From: Hippopus hippopus
Lineage: Eukaryota > Mollusca > Bivalvia > Cardiida > Cardiidae
DNA length: 64,000 bases
NCBI GenBank assembly: GCA_946811185.2
Contig: OX328108.1
Coordinates: 5,107,501 to 5,171,500 of the forward strand
Reading direction: 5' to 3'
Of the stretch, positions 11,961 to 23,754 are shown in pieces. The position numbers were made by a program, and so were the translations under genes. The notes under the pieces were generated by a model that was given only the letters and a program-made list of their open reading frames with translations, was not told the DNA's origin and searched no databases. Within the stretch, counting starts at the first letter, position 1, and each line of letters begins with the position of its first letter.

Positions 11961-12099
11961 ACAAAGTAGATCTATGTGAAAACATAAGTCATAGCATTTG
12001 AACAGAATACTGAGCTACAGTGATTATATAAGTGTGTTGGTAAATGAGGGCGCAACTTTGTCTGTTTTGTCAAAGAATTTCTCCCCTTTTTAATTGCAG

Positions 12100-12243
12100 A
12101 AGTCCGATCAAACAATTTACTTTGGATATCACGACAAAATTAGATTCGCTTTCTCAGGTGGTTCAAGTATTGTACTCAGCAAAGCCTCCCTGGAAGTGTT
12201 TGGGTACGAAAAGTTTCTGGGCGAAATTGCCGCTTGTCGCGAA
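12100..12243 (+). CDS. C1GALT1/COSMC-like glycosyltransferase, exon with SGG motif
   Basis: Acceptor TTAATTGCAG, donor GTAAGT, 48 codons, phase 0 on both sides. It contains TIYFGYHDKI, then FSGGSSIVLSKASLEVF. These match the family blocks PIYFGRRF and MSGGAGYVLSKEAL, which bind the sugar nucleotide and acceptor. It ends in AACRE. The expected two-Cys spacing before the ED motif is shortened. Confidence 0.82.
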
Positions 12244-12769
12244 GTAAGTTAAGCTTTATACGTGTTTGCTTTTAGAACTGATAATTGATTTTTTAGCCCG
12301 ACTGTTTTCAAATGAAAGATCGAGGTATTGTTAAAGTCCCGACGTCGTCGTCGTCGTCTGCGTCTGCCTCATCATCGTGCAAAAACTTTGACATTTTGTA
12401 AGAACTGTCATTTCTGAAGATATTTACTTCAAACTCGGACTAGCTATTAATTATCTAATAAGGGAACACATACAACAGGGACAGATGACCATCAAAATAG
12501 TTTTGACACGTTTATAAGCCTAACCCTCTTTTCGACTTAGAATTTTCATTGAAAATCAATCTTTTTCTAAAAGCAACTGCAGCTGTGCGTTGGCACCCAC
12601 AAGCGGTGCTCTTTTAATGATTTGTATCTGGAGATTTATTTGGTCCTTTTGATGGTATTTTTGGTGAAACATTTTCTTTCTAAATTATTTCTCTCATAGA
12701 TGCATGATTTGATCGAAATGAAATGGATATTTTCCGGTCAAGAAATAATACTTGTGCATGTAATTCGAT

Positions 12770-12912
12770 TTCAACACTCTTTTTTGACACAACATCTAAC
12801 CTGATATTGAACAGAGTAGAACCACAATCAGACTGCACGTTCTGTGCAGCCTGATTTGGATCGACATTGTCCACAAAGGCGACTAAAGTTGTGTCTAGCC
12901 TTTTTAACGGTT
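12770..12912 (+). mobile_element. MITE family B, partial, in C1GALT1-like intron
   Basis: Core CAGACTGCACGTTCTGTGCA; it runs into the 45-bp tandem array. Confidence 0.6.
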
Positions 12913-13252
12913 AATAAGATCAGGCATTTCATTTAAAAGCTTGCCTTTTTAACAGTTTATAAGACCAGGCATTTCATTTAAAAGTTTGCCCTTTTTAACG
13001 GTTAACAAGAACAGACATTTCATTTAGAAGCTTGCCTTTTTAACAGTTTATAAGATCAGGCTTTCATTTAAAAGCTTGCCCTTTTTAACGATTTATAAGA
13101 TCAGGCATTTCATTTAAAAGCTTGCCTTTTTAACGGTTTATAAAATCAGGCATTTCATTTAAAAACCTGTCTTTTTAACGGTTAATAAGAGCATGAGATC
13201 AGACACTTCATTTAAAAACTTGCCTTTTTAAAAGGTGAATAAGATCAGGCAT
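12893..13252 (+). repeat. 45-bp tandem repeat in intron of the C1GALT1-like gene
   Basis: About eight copies of a 45-bp unit with key words GCCTTTTTAACGGTTTATAA and GATCAGGCATTTCATTTAAA. It directly follows a B-type MITE whose end (TTTTTAACGGTTAA) looks like the founding unit. Confidence 0.8.
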
Positions 13253-13321
13253 TGTTTTTCACAAACTTCTGGAGATAGTAAAGATGTTTTTCACTTACTT
13301 GTATTGCATTTTACCTTTAAG

Positions 13322-13492
13322 ATCTTGACCGATAGGCAGTTTATGCAATGTTTGAAAGAAGTGAACGTTATAGACGGAAACTCTTTGGATGCCCTCGGAC
13401 GGCGAAGATTTTACAGTTTTGATCCGGGCTCTTTCCTTTCTCGTCACATTCAATATTCTTCTGCCTCGAACAACAGCGGAGATAAAACCTAC
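13322..13492 (+). CDS. C1GALT1/COSMC-like glycosyltransferase, exon with altered ED region
   Basis: Acceptor CCTTTAAG, donor GTAAGT, 57 codons, phase 0 on both sides. FMQCLKEVNVIDGNSLDALG matches the family stretch RCMEIMNVEAGDSRDTIG, and RRRFYSFDPGSFLSRHI matches the KETFHPFVPEHHLI region. The family EDLALGRC motif, which supplies the catalytic acid/base region in GT31 enzymes, reads T-D-R-Q-F-M-Q-C here. The start just after AAG is my choice from reading-frame continuity; an AG five codons further in would be an alternative acceptor. Confidence 0.75.
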
Positions 13493-13499
13493 GTAAGTA

Positions 13500-14745
13500 A
13501 TCTAATTAGAAATTAGCAGTTGATTAGCAATAGCAGTTGATTAGATATGTTAGTTTAAATAGAAGTTGATAAGAAATAACAGCAAATTAGAAAAAGCAAC
13601 TGATTGGCAATGGCAGAAATAGCAGTTCATTATAAATAGAAGTTTATTAATAGTAGCAGCTGATGAGAAATAACAGCTGCGTAGAAATAGAAATTGATTA
13701 GAAATAGCAGTTGATCTGAAATTGCTGATGATTAGAAAAAGCAGTTGATTATGATAAGAAAAGGCAGATGATAAGAAAAAGCAGCTAATTAGGATTAGAG
13801 TTTGATTTGAAATAATATTAATTAGAAATAGAAGTTGATTATAAATAGAAGTTGATTAAAAATAGAAGTTGATAAGAAATGGCAGTTGATTAGAATTAGC
13901 AGTTGATAAGAAATAGCAGTTGTTAAAAAAAAAAAAAAAAAAGATGATAATAAAAAATAAAATAGCAGTTGTTGAAAAAAAAATTGATAATAAAAAATAA
14001 AGTTGCTAAGAAATACCAATTGATTAGAAATAATGGCTGATTAGAAATAGAATTTGGTAAGAAATAGCAGTTGATTAGAAACAGTTGATTAGAAAAAGAA
14101 GCTTATTACTTGCTATTTTTGATAAACTGCTTTTTCATCATTTTTTTTCTAATAAACCGCTTTTCTTCTTTCGAACTTTTATCAGAAACAGTCAATTAGA
14201 AACAGCAATAGATCATAAAAAAGGAGCTGCTTAGAAGCAGCATTTGATTAAAAATAGCAGTTGATTAGAAATAACAGTCGACTAGAAATAGAAGTTGATT
14301 AGTAATATTACTGATTAATTTAATCAGCAAAAGTACTCAATTATAAATAGCAGTTGATTAGAAATAACTGTTAAGTAGCAATATCAGTTAACTGGGAAAA
14401 GTAGTTGATTTACAATTTCAGATGATAAGAAATATTGGTTGATTTAAAATGACAGTAGACTAGATATAACAGTTGACTGGAAATAGCCGTTGATTTGAAA
14501 TAGCAGTTGATTGGAAAATAAGAGTTGGTAGGCAACAGCAGATGCAATTATAGGAGTTTTTAGAAATAGCAGTTGATTATAAGACGCAGTTGATTATTAA
14601 TAGCATTTGATTAGAAATGGCAGTTGATTATCACTAGTAGTTGATAAGAAACTGCAGTTGATTATAAGAAGCGGTTGATTGTCAATAGCAGTTGATAAGA
14701 ATAACAGGTGATGAGAAATTGCAGCTGATTAGTAATGACAAGTCA
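13500..14745 (+). repeat. 17-bp minisatellite in the last intron of the C1GALT1-like gene
   Basis: Degenerate head-to-tail copies of GCAGTTGATTAGAAATA, roughly 70 units over 1.2 kb. A short inverted stretch near 14105-14180 contains complementary units. Confidence 0.85.
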
Positions 14746-15272
14746 GTGTTCTGCACAGTACTCAAGTTAACCAAGGCGATAAGTATCATTAACCCCCTCT
14801 CCCCAACACACGAAGAAAGTTGAAAAATCCATTCATCCAGCGTTGATAATAACTCTTCGGAGGGTTTTCGCGACAGGGCATCATCCTCCGCTGCTAAAAT
14901 TCTAAGGCATTTGATTTGTTATCCAGAACTTTCTTTCTATATTTTTCTCAAATTCTGTTTTCTTTTCTTTCCATCAATCTTTCTTTCTTTCTTTCTTTAT
15001 TTCATTCACCACTATTTTCTCCTTTCTCAGAAATTGCCTGCCTTTTGAAAAGACAAATCTGTCATTTAAGCCACACTATATTGGTTGTCTACAAATTCTC
15101 TGATTTCGGAAAAGTCTACAGTTTTATCGCCTGGCATGGACTTAATTGGGCGTAAAGGTACGGTTTTTGGAACAGGAGCCACAAATTCCAGTCATTAGTC
15201 TTTTTTCCAGGGATAAGTTTCGGTTTATAAGCATGGGGTTCACAGACTTTCTGTCAATTATCTGTTTTTCAG

Positions 15273-15437
15273 GGGTCAGACAGTCTCAGTGACTATTCTA
15301 TAGCATTCCACAACCTGGGTAAGATGGACCTTTACATGTTCGAGTGGTACGTCTACCATCTTCGACCCTACGGGATCAAATTTATGTTACATGACTTAAA
15401 TCAACGGAATAAAAATTCGATCTTTGATACATTTTGA
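15273..15437 (+). CDS. C1GALT1/COSMC-like glycosyltransferase, last exon
   Basis: Acceptor TGTTTTTCAG, 54 codons and a TGA stop, phase 0. GSDSLSDYSIAFHNLGKMDL, then EWYVYHLRPYGIKF, match the C-terminal family signature (SD.AVSFHYV....Y.LE followed by YLVYHLRPYG). This is the strongest single match in the gene. The Cys pair found just before SD in C1GALT1 is absent. The preceding intron (13493-15272) is dominated by a 17-bp minisatellite. No clear AATAAA was seen within 400 bases of the stop; one occurs near 15859. Confidence 0.85.
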   Translation, partial: GSDSLSDYSIAFHNLGKMDLYMFEWYVYHLRPYGIKFMLHDLNQRNKNSIFDTF

Positions 15438-16329
15438 AAAACAAAGTTGTACTATTAAATCTGCTGGAAGGGTTATCCGCATTTAGCGGTCACCTGCCTT
15501 TAAACTTTTAGGCTGTAACGGGAATTCCAGTTGCTGTTTTTGGAAAATGCGTTTCAAGAAACTTGAAATCTGATCTTTGGTCTATATCATCTATCATTTT
15601 ACTGCAAAGAAATATCTCGCGATCTGATTGGATGATATGCTCCGTTCTATAATTATATTAAAGTACACTGGCAAAATCCACGGAAAAGCAGTTTCTCTGG
15701 CTGGAGCCCCCGTTAAACTTGACTTCACTTCAACGCAAAATCCAAGATGGCGGCGTCGATTGAAACGGATGGCCCACAAGACAAATAATATCACCAAATT
15801 ATTACTAGTTTCCCTTGATAGTGGTCATAAAGGCCGAAATAGTGGATTACTTTTTAAAAATAAATGAATATGGTTCAATTTTTCAACGTTTGTTGTCATT
15901 CTAAAACAAATACATAGGGTTAAAACGAGACATCCCTTTGTCATGTAAACAAATATTGAAGTGTCAAAGGTCACACATTGAAACTTTGGAAAATAAACTA
16001 ATGATCGTTTGAAGTAACTAATGGTCGTTTACTTTTGCCAACAAATAATTAAATGAATAGTTACTTACCTTGAGGTTATTTAAATTCATGTTGAAATACA
16101 AATACGTCGATTTTCTATCGAAGTGAAGTTCGAGCACCAAACTGCATGTTTTATACATTTTTCAGTGACGTCAGTTTTCAGTGTGTTGGGGCAATCAGAA
16201 GTGAAATTCGATTTCGTCAGCACACTCAATTCGCGAGACCATAAAATTCAAATTAATTTCAAATGTCAAGAATCTCCTTGGCTAGATTGTTAATTCATAG
16301 GCAACTACGCGCGATCGTATACCCTTGTT
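15438..16329. other. 3' flank of the C1GALT1-like gene
   Basis: May include its 3' UTR; an AATAAA lies near 15859. No second gene seen. Confidence 0.45.
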
Positions 16330-16412
16330 CGGACATAGTAGATCAAAAGCAGAGTGTGCGTCTAACATGTAGTCTGATTTTGGGTCTACATTGTCCGATA
16401 TGATGGGATTCT
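16330..16412 (-). mobile_element. MITE family B, fragment
   Basis: GTAGATCAAAAGCAG to CTACATTGTCCGATATG. Confidence 0.5.
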
Positions 16413-16475
16413 TTCAGCGATAAGAAATTTGCATTACGTGTATTTCGGTTTTTAGTTTTTGCAGGAAACGTCTTC

Positions 16476-16915
16476 TTAACTCTTTACCACACATCCCGAG
16501 TTTTGAATGACCATGACAGAGACGGCTTTTAAAATCATTGAGAGAAAAGGAGAAAATACTGGCTACCAGCATTTTCTCACGATGTTTCCTATCCTTTCAG
16601 GGTTAAAAAAGAAAAATAAAAAACATCATAAGCTTTGAATTTGGAACAGTCTGTTTCTTTCGTTAGTAAATATCTAATTTTTATAAAAGTTAAACCATGT
16701 ACCATACAATCCTGTATCTTAACGACCCCGAGGAGGAACACTTTTGAAAACATAAAGGGAAAAGGAGAAAGTGCTGGTAACCAGCATTTTCATTTTTCCC
16801 TAAATATGTTCTACCCTAAGAAAATTTCAAGAAATTTGAGCCAACTTTAATTTGTCGTCTGCAAGAATTTTCAAAATGAACGCGTCTGAAATTGTGTGGT
16901 CTGGTAAAGGGCCAA
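16476..16915 (-). mobile_element. MITE family A, one half copy and one full copy in series
   Basis: A half copy at 16476-16606 (core ACTGGCTACCAGCATTTTC) and a near-full reverse copy at about 16694-16915 (core GTGCTGGTAACCAGCATTTT). Confidence 0.6.
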
Positions 16916-17078
16916 GGGTGAAAGATTCAAATGTCATCACGCGGTCGACCTAGGGGCAAAGTAAGAAGGAGCTATGTAATTTTGCCGGTGAAATTCCCAA
17001 AGTAAGCGGGCTTTCACCTTAATTTAACTGGTCACTGATAGAAGTGACGTAAAACTCCATCTATTCATTCTTTATATG

Positions 17079-17084
17079 TTTATT
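17079..17084 (-). terminator. Candidate poly(A) signal of the PAN-Sushi-mucin gene
   Basis: AATAAA on the minus strand, about 67 bases after the TAA stop. The position suits a short 3' UTR. Confidence 0.4.
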
Positions 17085-17150
17085 TAATGTATTTTTTGTA
17101 GACCAAAATTAAACCAAACATCTGTTCGGTAAATGTCACCATCACCATCG

Positions 17151-17295
17151 TTATACAAACTGTTCCTCAGCGCAGTCACGGACAAACAAACCAGTGTACC
17201 CAAAGTCGAAAATCGGTTTTCCAATCTGGAATTGTCCCTCCCCGTAATAATTCGTAACGGTGATCTTTTGTCTTTTCACAATTCCGCCCGTAGCT
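17151..17295 (-). CDS. Secreted PAN-Sushi-mucin protein, last exon (conserved GEGQFxIG motif)
   Basis: Acceptor TCTTTTTACAG, one base completes the Arg codon of exon 5, 47 codons, then TAA. The core is KITVTNYYGEGQFQIGKP, then DFGYTGLFVRDC. The paralogous exon at 57.07 kb keeps KI.V..Y.GEGQF.IG.P, DF, LFVR and C, so this is a real constrained coding segment. The tail after the last Cys is about ten residues shorter than in the paralog. The fold is not recognised; the alternating pattern suggests a beta-sandwich end, which is only inference. Confidence 0.68.
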
Positions 17296-17420
17296 CTGTA
17301 AAAAGAAAGATATCAACATAAAATTACAGTTTTTTTCCGTCTACTACTCTGTTATTTGCTTTTAAAGTGTGGAAGATAGACTATAAGTTTCCTTTGGGTA
17401 CAGAGTAGATCTTGATCACA

Positions 17421-17629
17421 TCAACCCGTATCCTGCTAAATGAGTGAAATGAAACTTATGCCGATAGCAAAAACCCAGATTTTGTAATTTCAAAGTATTT
17501 TTTGGAGGAAAATATGTCCTTATCGGACAGTGTGGATCCAAGATCAGACTGCACGTTCTGTACAGTCTGATCTTGATCTACACTGTCTGCAAGATGTCAG
17601 CGTTTCGCGCTTAGCAGTCAAAGGGTTAA
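17421..17629 (+). mobile_element. MITE family B in segmental duplication A
   Basis: Nearly complete; ends CAACCCGTATCCTGC and AAAGGGTTAA. The 57-kb partner segment lacks it at this site. Confidence 0.72.
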
Positions 17630-18070
17630 CTTTTTTAAGTTTATATTGTAAGTGTTAAATGATTCAAACCCACATTTGAACACTTCTCATTTTTATTTTA
17701 CTAATTGAAATAAGAAGTGTTCATTTCTTCAAGTTAAAGGTGCGTTTAGACTTACTAACGAGACGTCGTGTCTAAAAAAAAAAACCAAAACCAATGGCGT
17801 TATATGAAGTACAATCTATTGCAGCCATTTACACTGAAAGGGGCACATTTTATTGCTTTGCAGGCTTTCTTATTTCATTTGTTATTCACGTTATGGGTTA
17901 GTTAACGTTTTGTCTTAGTTACGGGGCACCGTGTAAGTCATGATAATATCGCATTAGCTCGCGAGACTTGCTCGTTTTCTTACCAGACATACATAAAAGG
18001 GTTCAAAGAGAGATAACTCTACCGAACCGGCGACAATAAGTATCATTTAACATTCTTTGCAACCACCTTG

Positions 18071-19062
18071 GTCTGTATTCACCAAACATTCTTGAGATTA
18101 TTCTTAGTATAATTACAGATTTAGCAAGTGACCTAACCTTTGATAGGCTAAAGCATTTGGTTTTTTGGAATAGTTGGTGAATACGGACCCTTGTCATGAA
18201 ACCCTACAGGATCAGTATTGAAACTAAACTTTTATGACAGGGTATTTCAAAAAAGTGTGATTTTTTATGACACCATTTTGGTGCCATCATCTGGACATTA
18301 GCTGAGATAACTATGATGCATAGATCAACTGATAAAACTAAGCACAAAAGGAAAAAAAAATCTATTTTGCCGAATTTCCAGCATGAGCCTGTGCAGTGTT
18401 TCAAAACAAATACCACGTGATTCCCCTTCGTCGAATACGTGCCCTGGGCTCATTTTCACCTACACAAGTTCTGACTGGCTAACCCAATTGCTCGTTACGA
18501 ACAAGTTCCCTCTTTGCCACATATTTCAATGTATCAGACCTCATCAAGAAGCGCATATTTTCACAAATTTTCGTTTATAATCTCTCTCTCTCTGCATTTG
18601 AATACTTACACTATTCGATGGCAAATAACAAGTGTTGAAACTTTTCTCTACGTACATATGGACTATTTGTGCATCCTAATCAATGCTTAGTTCCCTGCAC
18701 TATTCCAGTTTAGCGAGGTGATGCTTATATACGGTAACCGTTACCATTTGTACAGGACAGTGGCTAGGAGGAAGCGTTGCAAAGAAGTAACAGGATGCAA
18801 AGAGAGGGGCACTGGCAGGCGTAATATAATTGAAATACTACCAAAAACAACGTGTTACAAAATAGATCACTTGCGAAAAGACCCGGCCCCGTTTTCACCA
18901 ACCATTCATAAAAAAACACTCTTATTCTAATTCTCAAGACAATCTATGACAGGGTAAAGCAAACGGTTTAGTCAATCAGAAACTATGTTATTATCATTAT
19001 TATTTTTTTTTCAGTTTAGAATAAGCCTAAAATTATAATTTAGAATGGTCGGTTAATACGGC
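18071..19062. mobile_element. Two foldback MITE family C copies flanking intron sequence
   Basis: About 18071-18190 (TTGGTCTGTATTCACC to TGGTGAATACGGACC) and about 18890-19062 (TTTTCACCAACCATTC to GGTCGGTTAATACGG), the second ending next to exon 5 of the PAN-Sushi gene. Confidence 0.55.
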
Positions 19063-19074
19063 AGCTCTACTTAC

Positions 19075-19264
19075 CTACAATTGGAGTCTTTGATACATGC
19101 TTGGAACAGGTCATTCATCGCTACCCGGGCATCTACCAACAGCGATAAGTCGAATACCTCAGGGCTTCCCTTCAGGTTCCCAAGGTCAATGATCACTATG
19201 TTCTCGTATTCCTGATATGTACTACCGTATCTTTGCAATACAGCGTCCACAGGCACTGGACAGT
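19075..19264 (-). CDS. Secreted PAN-Sushi-mucin protein, exon 5 (unrecognised C-terminal region)
   Basis: Acceptor TACTGTTACAG, donor GTAAGT. Two bases complete a codon with exon 4 (giving D-C-P-V), 62 codons follow, and two bases remain (phase 2). It contains DAVLQRYGSTYQEYENIVII, then DLSLLVDARVAMNDLFQACI and DSNC. I do not recognise the domain. The intron before it is about 10.8 kb and contains the LTR retrotransposon and the dead transposase. The splice phase fits both neighbours exactly, which is the main reason for joining this exon to the gene across that distance. Confidence 0.65.
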
Positions 19265-19905
19265 CTGTAACAGTAAACGCGCCATACTTAGTGCTATTAC
19301 AAATACTCGCATTATTATTTAGATTTATCAGTGCATGTTCGTGTTATGGAAAGATGTCTCGAAAGCTTCAAAGAATTTTCTGAATACATTTCTGATTCTA
19401 ATTTTCTGAACTAACCATCTGATAGCTAGTGTTCGAGTAAGAAATAGCAGGCAAAACCATGTGTAAAACTGTAGGTGAACACGGACCCAATACGCTTTAC
19501 AAGGATTTATGTATCTTTACATATTCATATTGTCACATAGCCTCTCTTGTTTTGATTGTAATGGAGTCGTTACGAATTTACGCGCGTTTGAGATAAGATA
19601 AGGTGACGTCATTTTTAAAGCTGTATCTTCTTGGTCGTTATTTCCAAATACAGTGTTCAGTACCAATATCTTAGTTAATTCAGCCGTGAAATTGGTAACA
19701 TTGGTAAAGCTAAGGTTTATATCATTTTCAGTTTTAAGGTCAAGTAATTATATAACAGCTTCTTTGAAGATTCCGACGTGCACTTACGTCTAAGCTGTAT
19801 GTCGGTGTCATTCACAAATATGTAGGGTTGTTATAAAGATTTCACGATTTTTGTGAACTAATCAGGCTATGACTGTAATGAAACAAATCTAACATTCGTT
19901 GGCAT

Positions 19906-20117
19906 TTAACCCTTATCCTGCTAAATAAGGGAAATGATACTTTCAAGCCTATAGTAAAAACCCAAGTTTTGCTATTTCACAGGTAATTTCTTGGGGCAAA
20001 TATGTCCTTATCGGACAATGTAGATCAAAGATCAGACTGCACGTTCTGTGCAGTCTGATCTTTATCTACACTGTCCGCAAAAGGTCAGTGAGTCGCGCTT
20101 AACAGCCTAAGGGTTAA
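19906..20117 (+). mobile_element. MITE family B, complete copy
   Basis: TTAACCCTTATCCTGC to CCTAAGGGTTAA, 212 bases, best-preserved B copy. It lies in intron 4 of the PAN-Sushi gene. Confidence 0.78.
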
Positions 20118-20789
20118 GATAAAGAATTATTAAAATTGGCAAAAAATTGCTATTGAACTCGACAAAGGCTGACTGAACAACATTTTTGTAGACTTAATTA
20201 ATACTACTACTACTAATGATAATGATAATAATAATACATGTAATAATAATAAATAGAATTCCACGACAACTTTTGTCAGATCTTATATAGATCTAAATCA
20301 ATTATCTTCATAAATTTGAAAAAAAAGAAACAAAACAAAAAAAAAAAAAAAAAAAAATGACAGGTATGTTTTAGAGTCCTCGGCTCCATATTTTCATTCA
20401 GAAGGTGATACTCAAATAGCAATATTACACAAAGACAATGGTATACATACAGCATAAGGGTACATTCAAACATCTGTGTAGTCCATACAATATACAAGCT
20501 TTTAGAATAGTATTGCTCTTACTTATCAATTTACTTAAGTAACCTCTTCAGTGGAGTATGTTTCTGACAAAAAAAGTAAGACTCTAGTATGGAAAAAAGT
20601 AATTTTGGCATTAGATGATATCACGACGGTCAGTGAACCTATGCATATGTTTCCTGCCTTTCTCATATCATAACAAAAGCTACTAGGCAATTTTTCTCTA
20701 TAATTCAAACAAAGTAAAACATCATTTTAACTAAAAAAAGAAATTCCATTGCGCTCTTGAGTTTGTTTGTACAGGAGTTTAACGTTGCT

Positions 20790-21030
20790 TTAATCGCTAT
20801 AAGGTCATATCACGGCGGTCAGTGGACCTATGCATATGCTCTCTGGCTTTTTCACACCAGTACTGACAAAAACTTTCTTTCCAAGTGTCTACTTTTTTCA
20901 CATACATTACAGGTGAGAAGCGAAAAATCGAGGGAAAGACAGTTTGCCCGCAACCGGGTATCGAACGTGCAACTACCACCTCACAAGTCAGATAGGTTAG
21001 CCACTGAGCTACCTGGCCGGGCAGAAATTC
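20790..21030 (-). mobile_element. tRNA-derived SINE, family 1
   Basis: A box GGTAGCTCAGTGGCTAACC, B box CGTTCGATACCC. The open frame read through here (QVAQWLTYLTC) is the usual artefact of the tRNA head. Confidence 0.7.
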
Positions 21031-21399
21031 ACGTACTGAACATACTTGATAAAAAAGAACATTATTTCTCAAAAACATTCTAGGTTTTTCGGAATAAAAT
21101 AGAAAGGTCAGTCGAAACGTAACATTTTCAAAATATTGAAGACAAATACTAGTTCGATCTTGAACACTTCACAATTAGGTTTACCTTGATTAAACATCCT
21201 AATGAATAATTTAGCATTTTGATAGAAATTATACCTTTTGTTTGTCTCTTTTGAATCTGGTGCAAGAACTTTCATTGCAACGAACACAATGACTCCACTT
21301 TGTAACAAGCTTTTTACCTCATACGCATATGTACATTTGATATGGAAAGCACGAATAAATAGTCACGTGGTCTAAGTTAGATAGAAAATCTCGCTAACG

Positions 21400-22744
21400 C
21401 TCGTGTATATTTCCCATATACCACGGCACTCGTTTTCTATCCCATGCAACGTTGATAACTTTAAATTCACTATTGTCCCTTCCGATCCCATTTTTTAAAA
21501 TTCCCCATACTAATTCGATTGGATTTAAGTCACAATGATATGGAGGTAGTCTTACAATGTTATGGCCAGCTTTTTTTTTTTAATAATTCATGTACTTCAC
21601 ATACATGTTCATGTTAATGTTGTTTGATTATGTCATATGGTTTAGGCTTTGTTAGTTTCAAAGGGTATTTCATTTTTTTTTCTAGCCACTCCTTCATGTC
21701 TGCTTTTTTATTAGCTGATGTCCGTGTTTTCGTGCCTATTACACGCGTCCCATGATACGAAGCATTGGCCATTACTACAGTACTTTTTGGTGTAAGGACT
21801 GGTAAAAACTGGTCATTAATCCATGCATTAAATATTCTGGAGGTCATCTCAGAATGGTAGTCACGGCCATCATTTGATATAGAACGAAACATAAGGTCAC
21901 AACCTGGTAAAACAACTACAACAAAAAATAACCCTTTATTTACTACCAGCGTGCAGAATCACGAATCTTTGGCCCTTATTTATGGGCAGTTTTCTAATTG
22001 GTAAGGACTCTAGTGATATCCACTGATGAGAAGAATAATGATTTGTGCCTACCCATGTCTCATCTAAATACACAAGTTCACTGCCCTCTTCTCTTTTACT
22101 CCTTATTGTCCTTAACCCTTTCCCAAACAATCCCTGGTTTTCACGACCCTGAAAAAGAAGCCTTTTGAAAACATTGTGGGAAAAGGAGAAAATGCTGGTA
22201 ACCAGCATTTTCTCCTTTTCCCACAATGTTTTCTACCCTTCCCAGAACAAATTTAAATTTTTGAGTCACGTTTAATTTTGTCGTCTGTAAATGCTTTCAA
22301 TTTGGAAAGGTCTAAAATTGTCGTTTGGTAAAGAGTTAAATAGCTTGCACATTGAACAGTAAGATCACGCTTCTCCATCAGAACGTGTCTATTTCCAGTT
22401 ACTTTTCTATATCTAAAGCCAAATTTGTGAAGAGTTTTCCACAACTGATATTTGCTCACATGTAATTCATGGTTATCTAATAAATAAGTTTTTAACTGCA
22501 CCAAGGAAATGTTAACATTTTTCTCAATCAGATTTAAAATTGCTCTTTTTATGACATTTTGGTCAAAATTATCCAATTCTCCCTCTGGCATCCTGGAAAC
22601 ACTTTGAGATAACCCGGCCAATCGCCTTTCTCTTTCTTGAACAATCCATATATAACACTTTTGTTTATTTCCAGAGCATGCCATGTGCGTTGGCTTACTT
22701 TCTCCCATGTAAAAATGGTCCCCTTCTTTTGGCTTCCTTTTCAA
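21400..22744 (-). pseudogene. Dead Tc1/mariner-superfamily transposase (DD~82E type)
   Basis: Minus-strand remnant. The N-terminal helix-turn-helix part is ERRLAGLSQSVSRMPEGELD through HKFGFRYRKVTG. It is interrupted by a 228-base MITE (22112-22339). It resumes with LVYLDETWVGTNHYSSHQW (first catalytic Asp), RFVILHAGSK, then VVMANASYHG, where the family has Asp at the second position of MDN and here has Ala. After a run of frame-breaking A residues comes LPPYHCDLNPIELVWG with the Glu at 21514-21516. About 82-83 residues separate the second acidic site from Glu, much more than the 34 of Tc1, resembling the DD82E group. It lies in intron 4 of the PAN-Sushi gene. Terminal repeats were not resolved. 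Confidence 0.75.
22112..22339 (-). mobile_element. MITE family A inserted in the dead transposase
   Basis: Complete copy, TTAACCCTTTCCC to AAGAGTTAA, near-perfect central palindrome. It interrupts the transposase between its helix-turn-helix part and the DETW motif, so it is younger than the host transposon. Confidence 0.8.
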
Positions 22745-23754
22745 AATACTTATACACTTTCAAAAAAATATTTTCCGTCTCCTTACTTAATTTAGGAGCC
22801 ACATTTCTTACTTTTGCATAGAATTTAAGTTACATGTGAGGCCAAGAATATTGAAAATGTTGATTATAAAAAGTTACCCTTACTCACATATGTTTTCAGT
22901 TTTTGAATACAGCCACTTTCAAGAATTATTCCAAGATAAAAACAGAAATGACATTAACAGGCATACATTCTTTTCTCGCAGTGTTTTCTTTCAGCAGTAA
23001 TGTTTCGATTCTCTACATAATCCATAATTTGTATCAGATTTTTCAGCTTGAGAAGATTTGATAAACTTCTATAGTGGCTAAAGGGTAAATCAAATTGTAA
23101 AGTTGCGTACATACTCAAATAATACTATTTCTATTGCCTAAAAGGTGAGCTTTGTGAAACATGAAAATGTTTTTAACATGTTTTTATTGTTATGCTAATT
23201 GTGCATACTTTAAGGTACTATTGAATCTAAATATAGGTAAAAATACTGCACAAACATGTGGTTTTACTATGATTTGTTATTCTTTATGGCTGTTTTCCGA
23301 CTGTCTGTTACTCCCCTGTGGCTAAGGCCAAAAAATGCTGAAATATTACTATAGAATTTAATAGATAAAAGCATGAAATTGAATGTGAAATGTTGTGAAA
23401 AATTGATTGTGTGGTTTTTGTAAATAAATAACACTGTACCCAAGAAATACTGAATAAGTTGTTTCATTTGAATGCATTTTATCAAAACGTTAGTTTTTAT
23501 AGCAACCAAATGGACCATACATGGTTCGTTGCTTGCATCATGCATCATGCTTCACTGGCAAGGTATCCCGATATACTGAGTACACATAAGGATGCTACTA
23601 AATCTAAAGCATTTAGGAATTTTTTTCTCATGGGGGGACTTCCTCCGGTGCTCGATGGTGAATGCGTTAAACTCGTATTTGGAAAATTCTGACTTCCCAT
23701 GTTGACATGGGTGGGTCAAGGCAGTCCTAAATCTCAGCCTGGTATTCAAGATGT
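22745..23754. other. Intron sequence, no feature seen
   Basis: Between the dead transposase and the half MITE. It may contain the transposon's outer end but no terminal repeat was resolved. Confidence 0.5.

Larger units (their letters stand above)
17130..18662 (+). repeat. Segmental duplication A (partner at 57.07-60.55 kb)
   Basis: Shares the last exon, an intron block (GTTATGGGTTAGTTAACGTT), a CACATTTTATTGC-type stretch, a TC microsatellite and the TGTTGAAACTTTTCT end with the 57-kb segment, in the same order and orientation. It also carries a B-type MITE (17421-17629) absent from the partner. Confidence 0.7.

Noticed and set aside
20797..21078. 93-codon minus-strand frame with QVAQWLTYLTC
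   Set aside because: Translation of the tRNA-derived head of a SINE.
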